From positions 6,391,958 to 6,455,957 of the forward strand of contig JAIUCV010000023.1 of assembly GCA_026724425.1 (NCBI GenBank): a DNA stretch of 64,000 bases, in the 5' to 3' direction. Below, piece after piece: positions 12,116 to 23,710 of this stretch (position 1 is its first letter; each line of letters opens with the position of its first letter). The notes beneath the pieces were generated by a model. It ran no database searches. It saw nothing but the letters and a program-made list of their open reading frames with translations, and was not told the origin of the DNA. Both the position numbers and the translations under genes were made by a program. Source of the stretch: Erythrophleum ivorense (taxonomy: Eukaryota > Streptophyta > Magnoliopsida > Fabales > Fabaceae).

Positions 12116-13200
12116 TTCACATGGTAATGATGATGCTTAGAAAGCCAAGGTTGATCGAGGAGTTAAAAAATTTGAATCTGTCAATTGCAATGAATTTTAG
12201 TAGCCTTCTTTTAGGAGAATTGAGGATAGAAAATGACCTTAGGAAGAGGATTGAAGAGGCCTAAAAGCTAGATGAATACTGGGAAAGAATTAGAGAGCAA
12301 CTGGAGAATGGTGAGATCAAAGGTTTTGACCTATCAGAAGATAGCTTGGTAAGGTACCAGGGTAGAGTGTGCATACCCAAGGAGGAAGCATTGAAGAATA
12401 TAGTGTTATCGAAAGCTCATAGGAGTAGGTACACCATTCATCCGAGCACTACTAAGATGTATAGGGATCTTAAGAAGAGCTTTTGGTGGCTTGGGATGTA
12501 GTCAGACATAGCAGAGTTTGTTGCTAGATATCTAGTTTGTCAAAGGGTTAAGATTGAGCACCAAAGACCCACAGGTTTGTTACACCCTTTAGAGATTCCA
12601 AAATGAAAATAGGATAGCATATCCATGGATTTTGTAATGGGTTTGCCTAGAACATTCTCGGGTTATGATGCTATTTGGGTGATTATAGATAGATTGACGA
12701 AGTCTACCCACTTTTTACCTATTAGAGCTGTTTATCCTCTAGATAAACTAGCTCAACTGTATGTTCGTGAAATTATGAGATTACATGGTATCCCTAATAG
12801 CATTATGTCAAATAGAGACCTAAGGTTCACATCAAAATTTTAGTGGTCTCTACAAGAAGCTTTAGGTACTAGTATTAACTTTAGCACTGCCTATCATCCT
12901 CAATCTAATGGACAGATTGAGAGGACCATCTAGACCCTTAAGGACATGCTTAGGGCTAGTGTGCTGGTATTAAAGGGGAGTTGGGATGTGTATTTGTCCT
13001 TAGATGAGTTTGCCTACAATAATAGTTACCATTCTAGTATCTAGATGGCACCATTTGAGGCACTTTGTGGGAGAAAGTGCAGGTCACACTTATGTTAGGT
13101 AGAACTTAGTGAGAGGAGTCTCTTAGGTCTGGATATAATGGATTAAACCACTCACCAAATAGAACTTATCAAAAAGAAGTTGTTGGCTACCCAGAGTAAG
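12116..13200 (+). pseudogene. Element B integrase, decayed
   Basis: The zinc-binding region is recognisable: KAHRSRYTIHPSTTKMYRDL, then a WW motif, and LVCQRVKIEH. The core shows MDFVMGLPRTFSG, VIIDRLTKSTHFLP, LYVREIMRLHGIP and FTSKF, then YHPQSNGQIERT around 12,890-12,930. Stops at about 12,500, 12,605, 12,841, 12,931, 13,041, 13,096 and 13,144 break it. Many of these fall at positions that relatives keep as CAG, CAA or TGG. Confidence 0.86.
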
Positions 13201-13665
13201 CAAAAGAGTTATACGAATAAGAGAGTGAGACCTTTAGAATTTGAGGTAGGAGACCATGTGTTCCTTAAGGCTACTTCGGTGACAGGTGTAGAACGGTCCA
13301 TTAAGACAAGAAAGCTCAGTCCTCTTTATTTTGGTCCTTTCCAAATCCTTGAAAAGATAGGACCCATGGCCTATAGAGTTGCTTTACCTCCAAACCTGAC
13401 CAGATTGCATGATGTGTTCCATGTGTCCTAATTGAAAAAGTATCACCCAGACCCTTTACATGTCATTGAGTATGAAAATGTGCATCTACAAGATGATTTG
13501 TCTTATGTGGTTGAGCCGGAAAGGATTGTGGACTCAAAAGTCAAACAGCTGCGTAATAAAGACATCCTCCTAGGAAAAGTGGTATGGAAGGGACTTACTC
13601 TAGATGAAGCAACTTGGGAGACAGAGGAAGCAATGGGGAAGAATTATCCAGCATTATTTGAGTAA
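13201..13665 (+). pseudogene. Element B integrase tail with chromodomain-like end
   Basis: Starts with the GDHVFLK and FGPFQILEKIGPMAYRVALP segments typical of gypsy integrase C-termini, then one stop at 13,429-13,431 in place of a Gln before LKKYHPDPLHVIEYENV. The last part (RIVDSKVKQLRNKDI, KVVWKGLTLDEATWE) has the spacing of the chromodomain-like module of plant chromoviruses, which targets integration to heterochromatin. The native stop is TAA at 13,663-13,665. Confidence 0.8.
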
Positions 13666-13695
13666 GGTATGTCTAATTTTGAGGACAAAATTTAT

Positions 13696-13710
13696 AAAAG
13701 GAGGGGAGAA
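13696..13710 (+). other. polypurine tract of element B
   Basis: AAAAGGAGGGGAGAA directly abuts the TG of the 3' LTR, as required for plus-strand priming. Confidence 0.88.
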
Positions 13711-16428
13711 TGTAACACCCTAAAATTAATTAAGGTGTTAATCCTTATCTAGGCCCAAATTAAAATTAAATAGGCTATAGTTAGAGACTAATGGAGGCCC
13801 AATGATTTTAGGTGCAGACCCAACCTTTTAATGTGAGACTTAGCCCAAGAGAGAGTACCTAGTGATAGCCTAATCTGATTTAGTGAGATATGAGCCCAAG
13901 ACCTAACTTACATAAACTCTTATAATTGGCCCAACATTCCTTATGCAGACCTCAACTAAATGAGCTCTTGAAAACTTGATTCAACCCAAGTAAAAATCTA
14001 AACACTTGTAATTGGCCTAACAAATTAAAACCTTGGCCCAACAACTAGTGGGAGCCCAATAAGTCCTTGGGTTGGTGGGTCAACCTATAATCCAATTAAA
14101 ACCTAACTTAAACCCTAAAAATCATTCTAACCACCCCCATTCTATAGAACCACAAGAAACACAAACACAAATTCGAAGGTCCAAAGGGGAGGCTAGGGTT
14201 AGCAGCAAAATTCCATCATTTCTCACTCCTAGAGCAAGATTCAGCCACAGTTATATAACTTAATCCTCTTCTCTTTCTCTTCGATTTGACTCGATTGGCT
14301 TCTCATTTAGAGCACTTTCACCCACACTCAAAATTTAAAACTTGCTATTTGATGTTTCCATGATAAAATTTCGTAGGTTAACGCTAGGGGTGTTATTAGG
14401 TAAGTATAAACTCTTCATTTTAATGCATTTTCCATTAGTTTAAGACCCCTATAGTAGACTTACAGTATGGGCCTTGATGTGATATTTTGATGTTTCTAGT
14501 CTAAGAAAGGTAAAACCCGAAATTTAAGGCTCTTGATGATTGGGTAGGTGTCCCTTAAGTACTATTAGTAATTTAATTCTTTGAGCATTGGGTTATTACC
14601 ATAAATGATGGATAGGATAGAAATGGACTGATATAAAGTGATAATTTTTTGATATTGTGATTATAGGAGGATTTTGGTATTGCTTTTAGTTTCCTAACTT
14701 GTTTACAAGTGAGGTAACGGGCTTCATGCTAATTTCATGCATATGTCTGTTTTAATTTTGTAATTGCTGCATGATCATGATTTTGAGTGCTAAATGAATT
14801 GGTTGGCTATCTATTATATGTGTTTAGACCTTATGAGTCTATGGTGGAGTTGTGGTGCAGCTGCCACCCGTGCATATGTGTTTCGATCAGGCACCAGGTT
14901 GTGATTAGACCCCAGATGCACTGAGCCCTGGTTGTGCTCATTGGAGAGTAGGTGTCATGGACAGGTCTCTCCCAGTGTTATTAGCCTTTAACATGTGGAA
15001 TTATGATTGCTAGTATGGGATAGTAATCATAGATAGCCTAATTATTTCATTTACTGATATGATCGATACATTTTCTAATGCTTGTATGAAAGCATGCATA
15101 TATATAAATTAAACTGGAATATATGAATGAAATTTACCTTAGTTATTGAGATTTGCATCTCACCCCATTTCATGGGATCATACTTTCAGGTGAAGGCTCT
15201 TAGGTAAAGATAAGGGGAAGCAAGTGGATGAAAATCCATGAACTCTGACCATGTGTGGAGAATGCTACACTTAGGCTAATCAGAGTAAAGTAGATGCAGT
15301 TTTGTTATTCTTTTGTAGCATCATCATGTAATCATATTGCCAAGTGTAGGAGTTTATATTTCAATTGCTTAGGATGTAACTATGGAGGAGCTAGACTTCA
15401 TTCTAGTTTGGCATTGGATGTGTGATCTTATAACATCTATTATAAACTTTGTTGAATCCATGATATGGTTTAACATTTAGGAAATGTAATTATGTGATAC
15501 ATTAGATGTAAACCCAAACTAGTGATGCATGAAATCTTTAATGAAATATATATTTGAATGATAAATGTTGGTAGCTTATACAATTCTTGCTGTGATTAAT
15601 CTATGAATTTGCTGATATAGGGTAATTGGATTAGTAGGAATTGATGCTTAAGTCTTGAACTAGTAATGATAGATAAGGTAGGTAAATTAGGTGAATAAAA
15701 ACTATTAAAGCCCTACAAATTAAGGCAGAGTGGTCCTAGAGTGTCTTTAGGGGTAGAATTAGAGTTCATAGGATGAAATTTAGAAGATGTAGTTGCAGGA
15801 AAGGCTTATGCTACTGCTAAGAGTGTGACAAAGGCAAGGAAAGCCACGGCACGAGGAATCTCATCGTAGCTCAAAGTGAAAATGTTGCCCAGGGAGGGTG
15901 ACAGAAAGCAAACTCGCTATTGCGCAACATGTCCCATCGTGGCTAAAGTTGAGGGTCTAACTCACCGTGGTGAGTTTCCCAATAAGATTCCTGAGAGTAA
16001 CTTAGCTGCGGCGCAGAAGGTCAAGGTAGCAGTACAGAGTAAAAAACTTAGTTTTTGAGCTTCAGTAACTAACTTAGTTACCGCGGGAGAGTTTCAAGTC
16101 ATAGCAAAGGTCCCCAAACTCTTACCTTTAGCCTAAAAACCTCGGTTTCTCTAATGGTAATGCTAGGGAATGATATAGGAACACTTATAGGAGGTTTTGT
16201 ATGTTGAAATTGATGGATGGATGAATCACAAACCCCTTATGATCATACAATTTCTCTTATACATTCTCACATTTATGGTTGTATAGTTAATGACCCTAAT
16301 ATCATTAAGGTTCAAATCTTCCTATATTTTTGTGATGTATTTAATTGTAATGACTCCAATCCTTATTCAGTAATCATTAATTGCATATTTAACCATAATT
16401 ACCATGATTAAAAGTTAGGGTCATCACA
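13711..16428 (+). mobile_element. 3' LTR of element B
   Basis: 2718 bp, TGTAACACCC to TCATCACA, a direct copy of 5194-8057 with many substitutions and a deletion of about 130 bp near its start. It ends exactly at the second AAATC. The palindromic-word cluster recurs at about 15,790-16,095, diverged. Confidence 0.93.
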
Positions 16429-16433
16429 AAATC

Positions 16434-17064
16434 TTTCTCTAAAAGCTCTTCTATCTATTTCTTAAGCTCCGTTAGCTCAGTGAGAGTCATTCTATACAGA
16501 GCTTTAAACATTAGACCCACCCCAGGTACAATATCTATGAGAAACTCAACCTTTCTCTCTAGGAGTAATCCATTAATCTCTTTAGGAAACACCTCAAGGA
16601 ACTCTCTCACTACTGGGATTTCTTCTATCCCTTCTTCTATCTCAGTCTGAACTAAGAAGAAAATTAAGAACCCTTGACAGCCATGTTCTAGAGACCTCTC
16701 AACCTGGGAGGTAGTCATAAAAGTTACCTCAGTCTTAATACTAAGCACAATTCTAAATTCAAGCAAAGTAATACATTTATGGTAACAAGCAAGTGTGGCA
16801 TTATTTACAAACATCCACTTTAAACCAACAATCAAGTTAATCTTAATAATAGGCATACATATCAAATCAAGTGTAGTGTGGCACTGATTAAACTGGACTA
16901 TACAATTCAAATCGGCATGAAAGGTAATGGTTTTGTTTCTTGTGGGGGTAGGCACATGTAAATCATATGGTAATGTATGTATACTCAGACCCAACCTTCT
17001 AGCACAGTCATATAACCTGAAAGAGTAGTTAACACCCAAAATGAATAAAACAGTTACATAAAAA
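16434..17064 (-). pseudogene. Element A protease and start of reverse transcriptase, decayed
   Basis: Minus-strand continuation of A on the far side of B. It reads YSFRLYDCARRLGLSIHTLP, DLNCIVQFNQCHTTLDLICM, LIVGLKWM, then IEEIPVVREFLEVFPKEING and LTELTELKK, just before B. The protease active-site triad normally read DSG appears as ILG near 17,045, so the catalytic Asp is lost. The interruption at 16,429 falls in the segment that relatives read as LEKGFIRPS. Confidence 0.87.
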
Positions 17065-18317
17065 TCATTAATCTTAATAGTACTTTAAATCAGACTAGGA
17101 GATCTACTAGCCTCATGTTGTGTCAGGGCAAAGACTCTACCCTAGGTCTGGGTGTAAGAGCCATCTCCTTTTGTTAGGTAGACTGCTAGGTAGATTGTGT
17201 ATAGTCCTTAGCTATGTGCCCTGGCCTATTGCATCTATAACATACATTATGCCTTATGTAACACGGCCTGCTCTTGTGATTTCTACCACACTGGTCACAT
17301 ACTGTGGGAGTGGAACTGCCTCTGGTGGACTGAACTCTTTTTCTCTTACCCCTTCTGTTCCACTAGCTTTTAATATCTCTCTTGCTACTAACTGTGACCT
17401 GTATCTCTTTTCGAGATCTCTTAGTCTCAAGGACGGGAGGTCTAGCACTAGGGACGGTCTACATAGTCCTGAGGTTCACTTTTATAACTTTATAAACCTT
17501 AACTAGGGCATTAAAGTCCTTAATTCTCTGTGGGACCACCCTGTCTCTGATCTCTGGCAGTAGCCCTTTCTCTAACTTTTTTGCTCTCCAGTGCTCATCA
17601 TCATATCTCTGTAAATATGAGGAATATTTAGAGAGTTCAATAAACTTTGCTACGTACTGGTCCACAGACATTCCCTTAGTCTGCCTCAGGCATACAAACT
17701 CTAACTCCTTCTTATCTCTGATAGAGCTGGGAAAGTATCTCTCATAAAAGGCCTGGAGGAATATCTCCTAAGTGAATGGAAGGTTCCTTGATCTTAGTAT
17801 TGGCTCAGTACTCTTCCATAAGTAATTTGCCTTTTTGTCTAGTTGGAAAATGGCTATCACGGCCTTCTTTTTAGAGGTACACTCTATCACTTGAAAAATC
17901 TTCTCAAGCTATATAATCCAGGCCTTAGCTTTCTTTATGTTCAATTTACCATCAAAGGTGGGAGGCCCAAATTTTCTGAACTGTGCTATACTCTGCCTTA
18001 TAGAGGGTTGCTCTAGGAATAGAGGCATCTAAGCTAGTAGAGTCTAAGACATCTGTTATATCTGTGGCTATAGGTTAGAGTGAGTCACCCTTGAATGCTT
18101 AGGACAATTTAAGTGCTGTGGTGGCTGTAGTGGAGGAGGTGTAGGGGTCTCACTATCCCTCTAAGTAAGCCGTTCTTGAAACTACATAATCATGGCTTAC
18201 TATTGATCTAGGAGAGCCATAATAGCCTGAACAGGCGAGAGCCATTAGATCACTAGGCTTGGCTCCATCCTCAGCATGAGCTTCTCTGGAAGGCCTATCT
18301 CTCCATGTGTTCACCAT
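17065..18317 (-). pseudogene. Element A gag, decayed
   Basis: Gag of A on the minus strand. The start is ATG at 18,317-18,315 (MVNTWRDRPSREAHAEDG), equivalent to the gag start of C at 47,246. It continues through the capsid region (MSVDQYVAKFIELSKYSSYL at 17,671-17,612) to a zinc knuckle near 17,230-17,190 that reads CYRCNRPGHIAKDY. The last Cys has become Tyr. Many stops are present. Confidence 0.85.
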
Positions 18318-18460
18318 CTTTTTGAAACGAGATGAACAAACTTTAGCATCAAGTATGAACACACCCACCACCTTCACACTTAATTCATCCACAAATAGCT
18401 TATACATAAAGGCAAACTTATGTTCTCAAACCACAACCCACATTAAAGTTCTTGAACCTT

Positions 18461-18473
18461 TGCTCTAATATAA
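18461..18473 (-). other. degenerate primer binding site of element A
   Basis: The minus strand reads TTATATTAGAGCA, followed by AAGGTTCAAG. This matches the TGGTATCAGAGCA plus leader of C with three changes. The 5' LTR of A should therefore start just to the right, at about 18,475. Confidence 0.6.
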
Positions 18474-21025
18474 ATAAATTTTTTAGGTAATTAAAGAAGG
18501 AAGCCTATGATTAGGTAAGAACATACCTTTATCTTTATATGTAAGGTTAGGCATGTTCATCCTACTCTTCTTATCCCTTACCCTTTGTTCTTTACCATTA
18601 TTTTCTCTCCCTAACCTCAATTATATGATAGAGGAAATCATTTCATTCTCAATATATCTTTTAAAGAATTTAGTCTTATTCAATTGATATTAAATGCCTC
18701 ATGAAGATTATTGTGAAAGAAAGTGGATAAAGATCAGGGAAAAAAAAGCTATTAAGGGAGGAATATAAAACAGAGCATAGTCGACTAGTCAATTGATCTA
18801 TAGGTAGTAGTCAACTATCATGGCATTTTTTAGAGAAAAGCAACACTATAATAGAACAATCATTTGTTTCCTTATGGCTAGTTGACCAATTAACCATAAC
18901 TAGTTTATCGATTCTTAGAGCAATCATTGGCCAACTAATGATAAAAGTTGGTCATTCTGTAATGTAACAGTTGACTGACCTATAACCCCCAATCAATTGA
19001 TAGACAAGTATCAACCAATTTTAAGGATTATGCAAGTATAAATGGTTTCTCTTTAAATTCCCTTAAGCCTTAAGGCTTAAGTACCAATAAAAATAGCATA
19101 AATTCTCCTAAGGATGGAATATTTCTATATATGAAACCATATACATACCCTAAATAATTCCTTTGTAGATATGACTTGAACACTAGAAACTCTGACTTGA
19201 ACCTATAATGATGAACTCTTTAGGGCAGTTAAGACACTAAAAGATGTGAAAACCAAGGAAAAGGATCCCATTAGAAATAATGAAAATAGCATATGTTTGC
19301 AAATACCTAGCTTCTAATCCCCTATATTTATCAACAAATCCTACTATTTGCTTCATTTTCTCATAGCATGTTACATTTATATTCAATATGTATATGCATG
19401 AATAACTTAGCATATGATGCATAACAAGCATTAAATATTATTATATGGAATAGTATGTTACATAATCATATTATTTTCATGATTGGTGACAAAAGGAAAT
19501 AATAAGCAAAGCAGACAAGACAAGGTAAGTCAAAATATCAAAAGTTTGATGCTTAAAGAAAGTAGTGCTAATAAGGATGGTCATGGGAGAAGGGATTCTT
19601 TAAGACATAAAATTTCCTAAATGAAATAATCTCCAGATGATAGAATCTAAAGGGATGAAATTTCTACTAATAATGATAAGAAAAGAAAGAATATGATCTT
19701 TTGGAATCAACTTAAAGGCTAAAGTCCCTCATGGTTTAGTTCCATTCTTCTAATGACAAGGTAATGAAAAGAGGGTCACCGGAGGGTTAAAAGGCCCTTA
19801 AATGGCTTTCAGGTTTAAGGCTTAAATTTAAAGTTTATGGATCTAATCTAGAGGATGTCTTAGTAATATTTACTCCTATCCATAAAGTGAAGATTCCATT
19901 GATAATGATAACTAAGGAGAATAGTCTTCCTCCTTGATTATGCTAAAAACCTAGGTCTCACACCATGTAGAATGGGATGCTTGGTGACTCAAGCCTATAT
20001 AATTGGTATAACACACTTGAAACATAACCTATGGAAAAGATTTCTTATACAAAGTAATGCATTTAAGTAAGATTATCTATGTCTCCTCATGATGATATGA
20101 TGATGGTTTTTGCCTAATAAAGCTTATAATGGATTAATATCCTACACGTAGTTTTATGATAATATAGTACTCAATACATATATTGTACAATAGTTTTATC
20201 AGACATGATATGACATGCATTTATGATATAATAGGCATGCCTATGAAGGGAGGCTAAAGTCATAACATCTACATAAATATGCGTATACATAGATGAGTTA
20301 TAATGAGACATGTTCATTATGCTTATAAATGATGACTCAAGTAAGAACATTTTTATAATACATATTTGCTCGTCTTTTCTTCATAATGCTACCTTTCATG
20401 TGTATGGACAAGGGAATGCTAAAAACATTTTCTGCATATGTAATAGCTAGACCATTAATACCACAACCCCTAATGTTCTTACTAAGAATATAAATTCTCA
20501 TTATACTTGGTGATATGTTCAAACAAAGATTCAATTTCTATGGAACTAAAGCAAATAATAAATTAGAGTACCTAAAGTAGACTAGACCTTGAGTATCTAG
20601 ATGTAACAAAATGAAAATGAAGGAACCCTATCTAACTTGTTAGATAATCATATTAAGAATTATAAGACACCAATGTATATTAAGTCACCTACCCTAAGAA
20701 TTAACTATACTTTTTTAATTAATATCTAAATATTATGATAACCTAATTTGTAATTATTAATATTAGATGCATTAAAGTAACATACACACAATTAGTTGAA
20801 TATCTATAGAGACTATCTTAGAATTTGAAATAGACAATAATAAAGAAATAAATTCTTAAGAATAACAATTTTGTTACTAAGTTACAAGATACATAGCATC
20901 CTAGAAGCCAGGAGGTACAAGAAGATGAGTGAGTAAGATAAAGAGATGAGAATGGAATTTATTACTGAAGTAGTGTTGTTGTATAAGGATTATATAATTA
21001 TGGCTTAATTTGGCATAACTACTCA
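18474..21025. other. non-coding AT-rich stretch, expected site of element A 5' LTR
   Basis: No gene is seen. Position next to the A primer site implies that this should be the A 5' LTR on the minus strand, but I could not match it to 1-2402 by eye. The visible parts of the two LTRs may overlap little. At 18,780-19,010 there is a cluster of related words (GTCGACTAGTCAATTGAT, AGTAGTCAACTATC, CAATTGATAGAC). The rest is AT-rich with no recognised motif. Confidence 0.4.
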
Positions 21026-23140
21026 TATTACAAGAAAGCAAGATTTTTTCTCAATAAGTTTTGCAATGAGAAATTCTCACAAAATTTCCTACAGGCTTTA
21101 TATAATTTACAATTTTTCATAATTCTTATGATAAATTCTCACATCTTCTTTTTTTGTGCAAATTGTTTAAAAGAATTCTAAGAGAAATACCGTGACAAAC
21201 ATACTGTGATACAATGGGAATGAGGCACCAACAATCCTCGCAAAAATTTTTTGTGAGAAAAAAATTTAAGAAATATTTTTTTTACTCTTGTGATGCCATG
21301 AGAATGATAAAGGAAAAAAATGTAATTGTGAGAATTGATAAAAAAAATTGTGTAATTTTTTGAATTCTCACAATATTTTACCATGAAAATAAATATTTAA
21401 ATTTTTTTTATTCTCATAGTAATTTACAATGAAAATTTTAAAAATTTTTGCAAAATTTAAGAGGAAAAACGTGTTTTAATTCACATGGTAATCTTTTGAA
21501 TTCTTATGGTATTTTACTATAAAAAATTTAAATTTTTTTTTATTCTCATACTAATTTATTGTGAAAATTTCAAAAATTCTTGTAGAATTTAAGAGAGAAA
21601 ATGTGTCTTAATTTTTATGGTAAATTACAATGACAATAAAAAAATTACAATCTTCAATTCTCATGATAAATTACTATGAGAATTAAAAAAATTACAATTT
21701 TTTTAATTCTCACAATTGTAAATTGTTTCATTTTTTGCCTTAAATCTCTTGCAGCTAAAGCCTAAAACGCATAAGGTAAACTCAACATCTCAGCCGTAAG
21801 AACCAGTTTGTTTCTTTAACTTCAACACTTTAAGGAGAGTAACAAAGTAAACTAGATCCAAGATTCTTCTTCTTCATTCAAGAAACTAATCACCAAATCC
21901 ACAACCTTCTTCTTCAACCATATCCGTGAGGCAAGACTAATGACCATAACGTTCCTTCATCAATGAGATTTTTAACACCTAGAGCATGATTAGAGCATCT
22001 CTGCTTGAGTCCAATCACTTGAAGAGAATCTCAGTGTCTCTCTAAAGCACGATCTTTTTCATCAACCAAATCCGCAATGGATTCATGCTCTTCATTATCT
22101 AACTCGATGGCCAATTGGAAAATTTCTAGTCCTAATGAGCGATTAAATTTCTAAGTGGGAATTCTTTATTGCTATTATTTTCCTTTGCCATTAAGAATTA
22201 AGGTCTAATGGGGATTTAGTCTCAAATATTTTGAAGACGAATTGAAGCAGGCTATGTTAACCAAGGTCCTTCATTCAAGTTTTGTATTTTAAATATTGGG
22301 AAAATATTGCTATTGATTGTAGCCTAGAAAGCAAATTGGAGACTTGTCTAGTCCTTTCTATCACCTTTTTTTGGTTGTAGGCTTTGGTGTTTGGTCTTAC
22401 AGATGGTGTCCTGAATACAAAGTATTGAATCCATATTGTTTCATGATTTATTATTTTTCCCAGAAACTTGAACACATTAAAGTCTTGCTAAATTGATATC
22501 ATAGAGTTTGATTAATTAGTTATAGTCTTCAAGTCTTGTGAATGGAACTTTCACTCTATGCCCTGACTTTTTGTTTTAAATTTTTGTTTTGACTTATAGT
22601 TATATATTTTTACAGTTTTTGAATGTTAATTTAGGATTATAAAATAAATTTTTAAAAAAATCCTTTTGTCACATTAAAATTTTTTAAAATAAAAAGAACT
22701 TTTAGCAGTAACTATTATTGCCACTAAAAGCCTTTTTTTGTAGTAGTGCGTATAGTAGAATAGAAAAAAATTGCAAATTTATTTGCATTCTCATGATAAT
22801 TTACCATAATAATTCACAAATTTTTGTTTATAGTACTCACAATAAAATATTGTGAGAATACAAAAAAATTAAAAAATTTTATTCTTACATAAATTACCAT
22901 GAGAATTTTGTAAAAAAATAACAAATTTCATCACAATTTTTTAAAAAATATTCTCCCAAAATATTTTCTACAAGAACATTTTTCTTATAGAAAAATTTTA
23001 TAAGAATTGTGAATTCCTATGATTGTTTTTTTCACAACCCAAAAATGAATGAAATTTTTTGCAAAAACAATTATTCTTATAGAATTTTGAGTTTTTCTCA
23101 TTTAAAAACTCTACTAGAATTTTATTGTTGTCTTGTAGTG
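21026..23140. mobile_element. non-autonomous CACTA-like DNA transposon 1
   Basis: Left end TATTACAAGAAAG and right end TCTTGTAGTG correspond to the CACTACAAGAAA termini of plant CACTA (En/Spm) elements, with two transitions on the left. The flanking trinucleotides TCA (21,023-21,025) and TTA (23,141-23,143) fit a degenerate 3-bp target duplication. Both subterminal regions (21,040-21,720 and 22,760-23,120) are dense in short inverted words such as TTCTCATGGTAATTTAC, as expected for transposase-binding arrays. No transposase reading frame remains. Confidence 0.65.
22690..22748. mobile_element. end of a second CACTA-like element inside CACTA-1
   Basis: Read in reverse, this segment starts CACTACTACAAAAAAAGG and continues with TTTTAGTGGCAATAATAG, the style of another plant CACTA terminus. 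The matching opposite end was not found, so it is a fragment, either nested or captured. Confidence 0.4.
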
Positions 23141-23209
23141 TTATATTATGTTACAACAAAATGTTAACCATTCTTAACTTCTCTAACATTATGTACGTAT
23201 ATAAATCAT

Positions 23210-23710
23210 ATTTTTATCAAATGAAATTGTATTATTAACTTCATATTATAAAGGTGACAAATTTTAATTATTTAAAATTTAATTGCCCAGAAGATGCAGT
23301 GATAGTCTAAATAGCATCGATGAAAACCTTTATATGATAAATACAAGCCTTTTTTTCTTTTTCAAGAGGAAACTTACTTGTATACCTAGGCGTAACGAAA
23401 AGTTAAAATTAGTATAAAACCTCATTGCACCCTCATATTTAATTTTATTTACAAGAGAAATGAACACATAACAAATATAACATTGCAAGTTTCCAAGGCT
23501 TAAAAGGAGAGTCTATGGTGCAATAGTGGTTGTTGGGTCATTATTGCTTTTCATTGATTCCTTTGTACATGTTGTTTGCCTATGAAACTACATTTTCTCA
23601 TGTAAGCATCACTAGGTTGTGAACAAAATATACGAAGTTATGAATTTATATATTAGCCAATGGATAGACCTCGTTTGTGCCAATCTCACAAAATATATGA
23701 AGTTATTACT
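23210..23710. repeat. segmental duplication copy 1 (partner at 26,893-28,025)
   Basis: Shares collinear blocks with 26,893-28,025: ATCAAATGAAATTG, TATTATTAACTTCAT, GAAGATGCAG, GAAACTTACTTGTA, CAAGTTTCCA and TTGTGAACAAAATATA. This copy lacks two insertions present in the partner and so preserves the empty sites. No reading frame is seen. Confidence 0.7.

Larger units (their letters stand above)
5194..16428 (+). mobile_element. Ty3/gypsy chromovirus-like element B, complete but inactive, nested in A
   Basis: An 11.2-kb LTR retrotransposon with two direct LTRs (TGTAACACC to TCATCACA), an initiator-tRNA-Met-type primer site, gag, protease, reverse transcriptase, RNase H, integrase, a chromodomain-like tail, a polypurine tract and a perfect AAATC target duplication. 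The gene order (integrase last) defines Ty3/gypsy. The tail after integrase and the motif set suggest a Tekay/Del-type chromovirus, which is inference. Stops and a frameshift in gag-pol mean it cannot move autonomously. The two LTRs differ at many positions and by an indel, so insertion is not recent. Confidence 0.95.
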
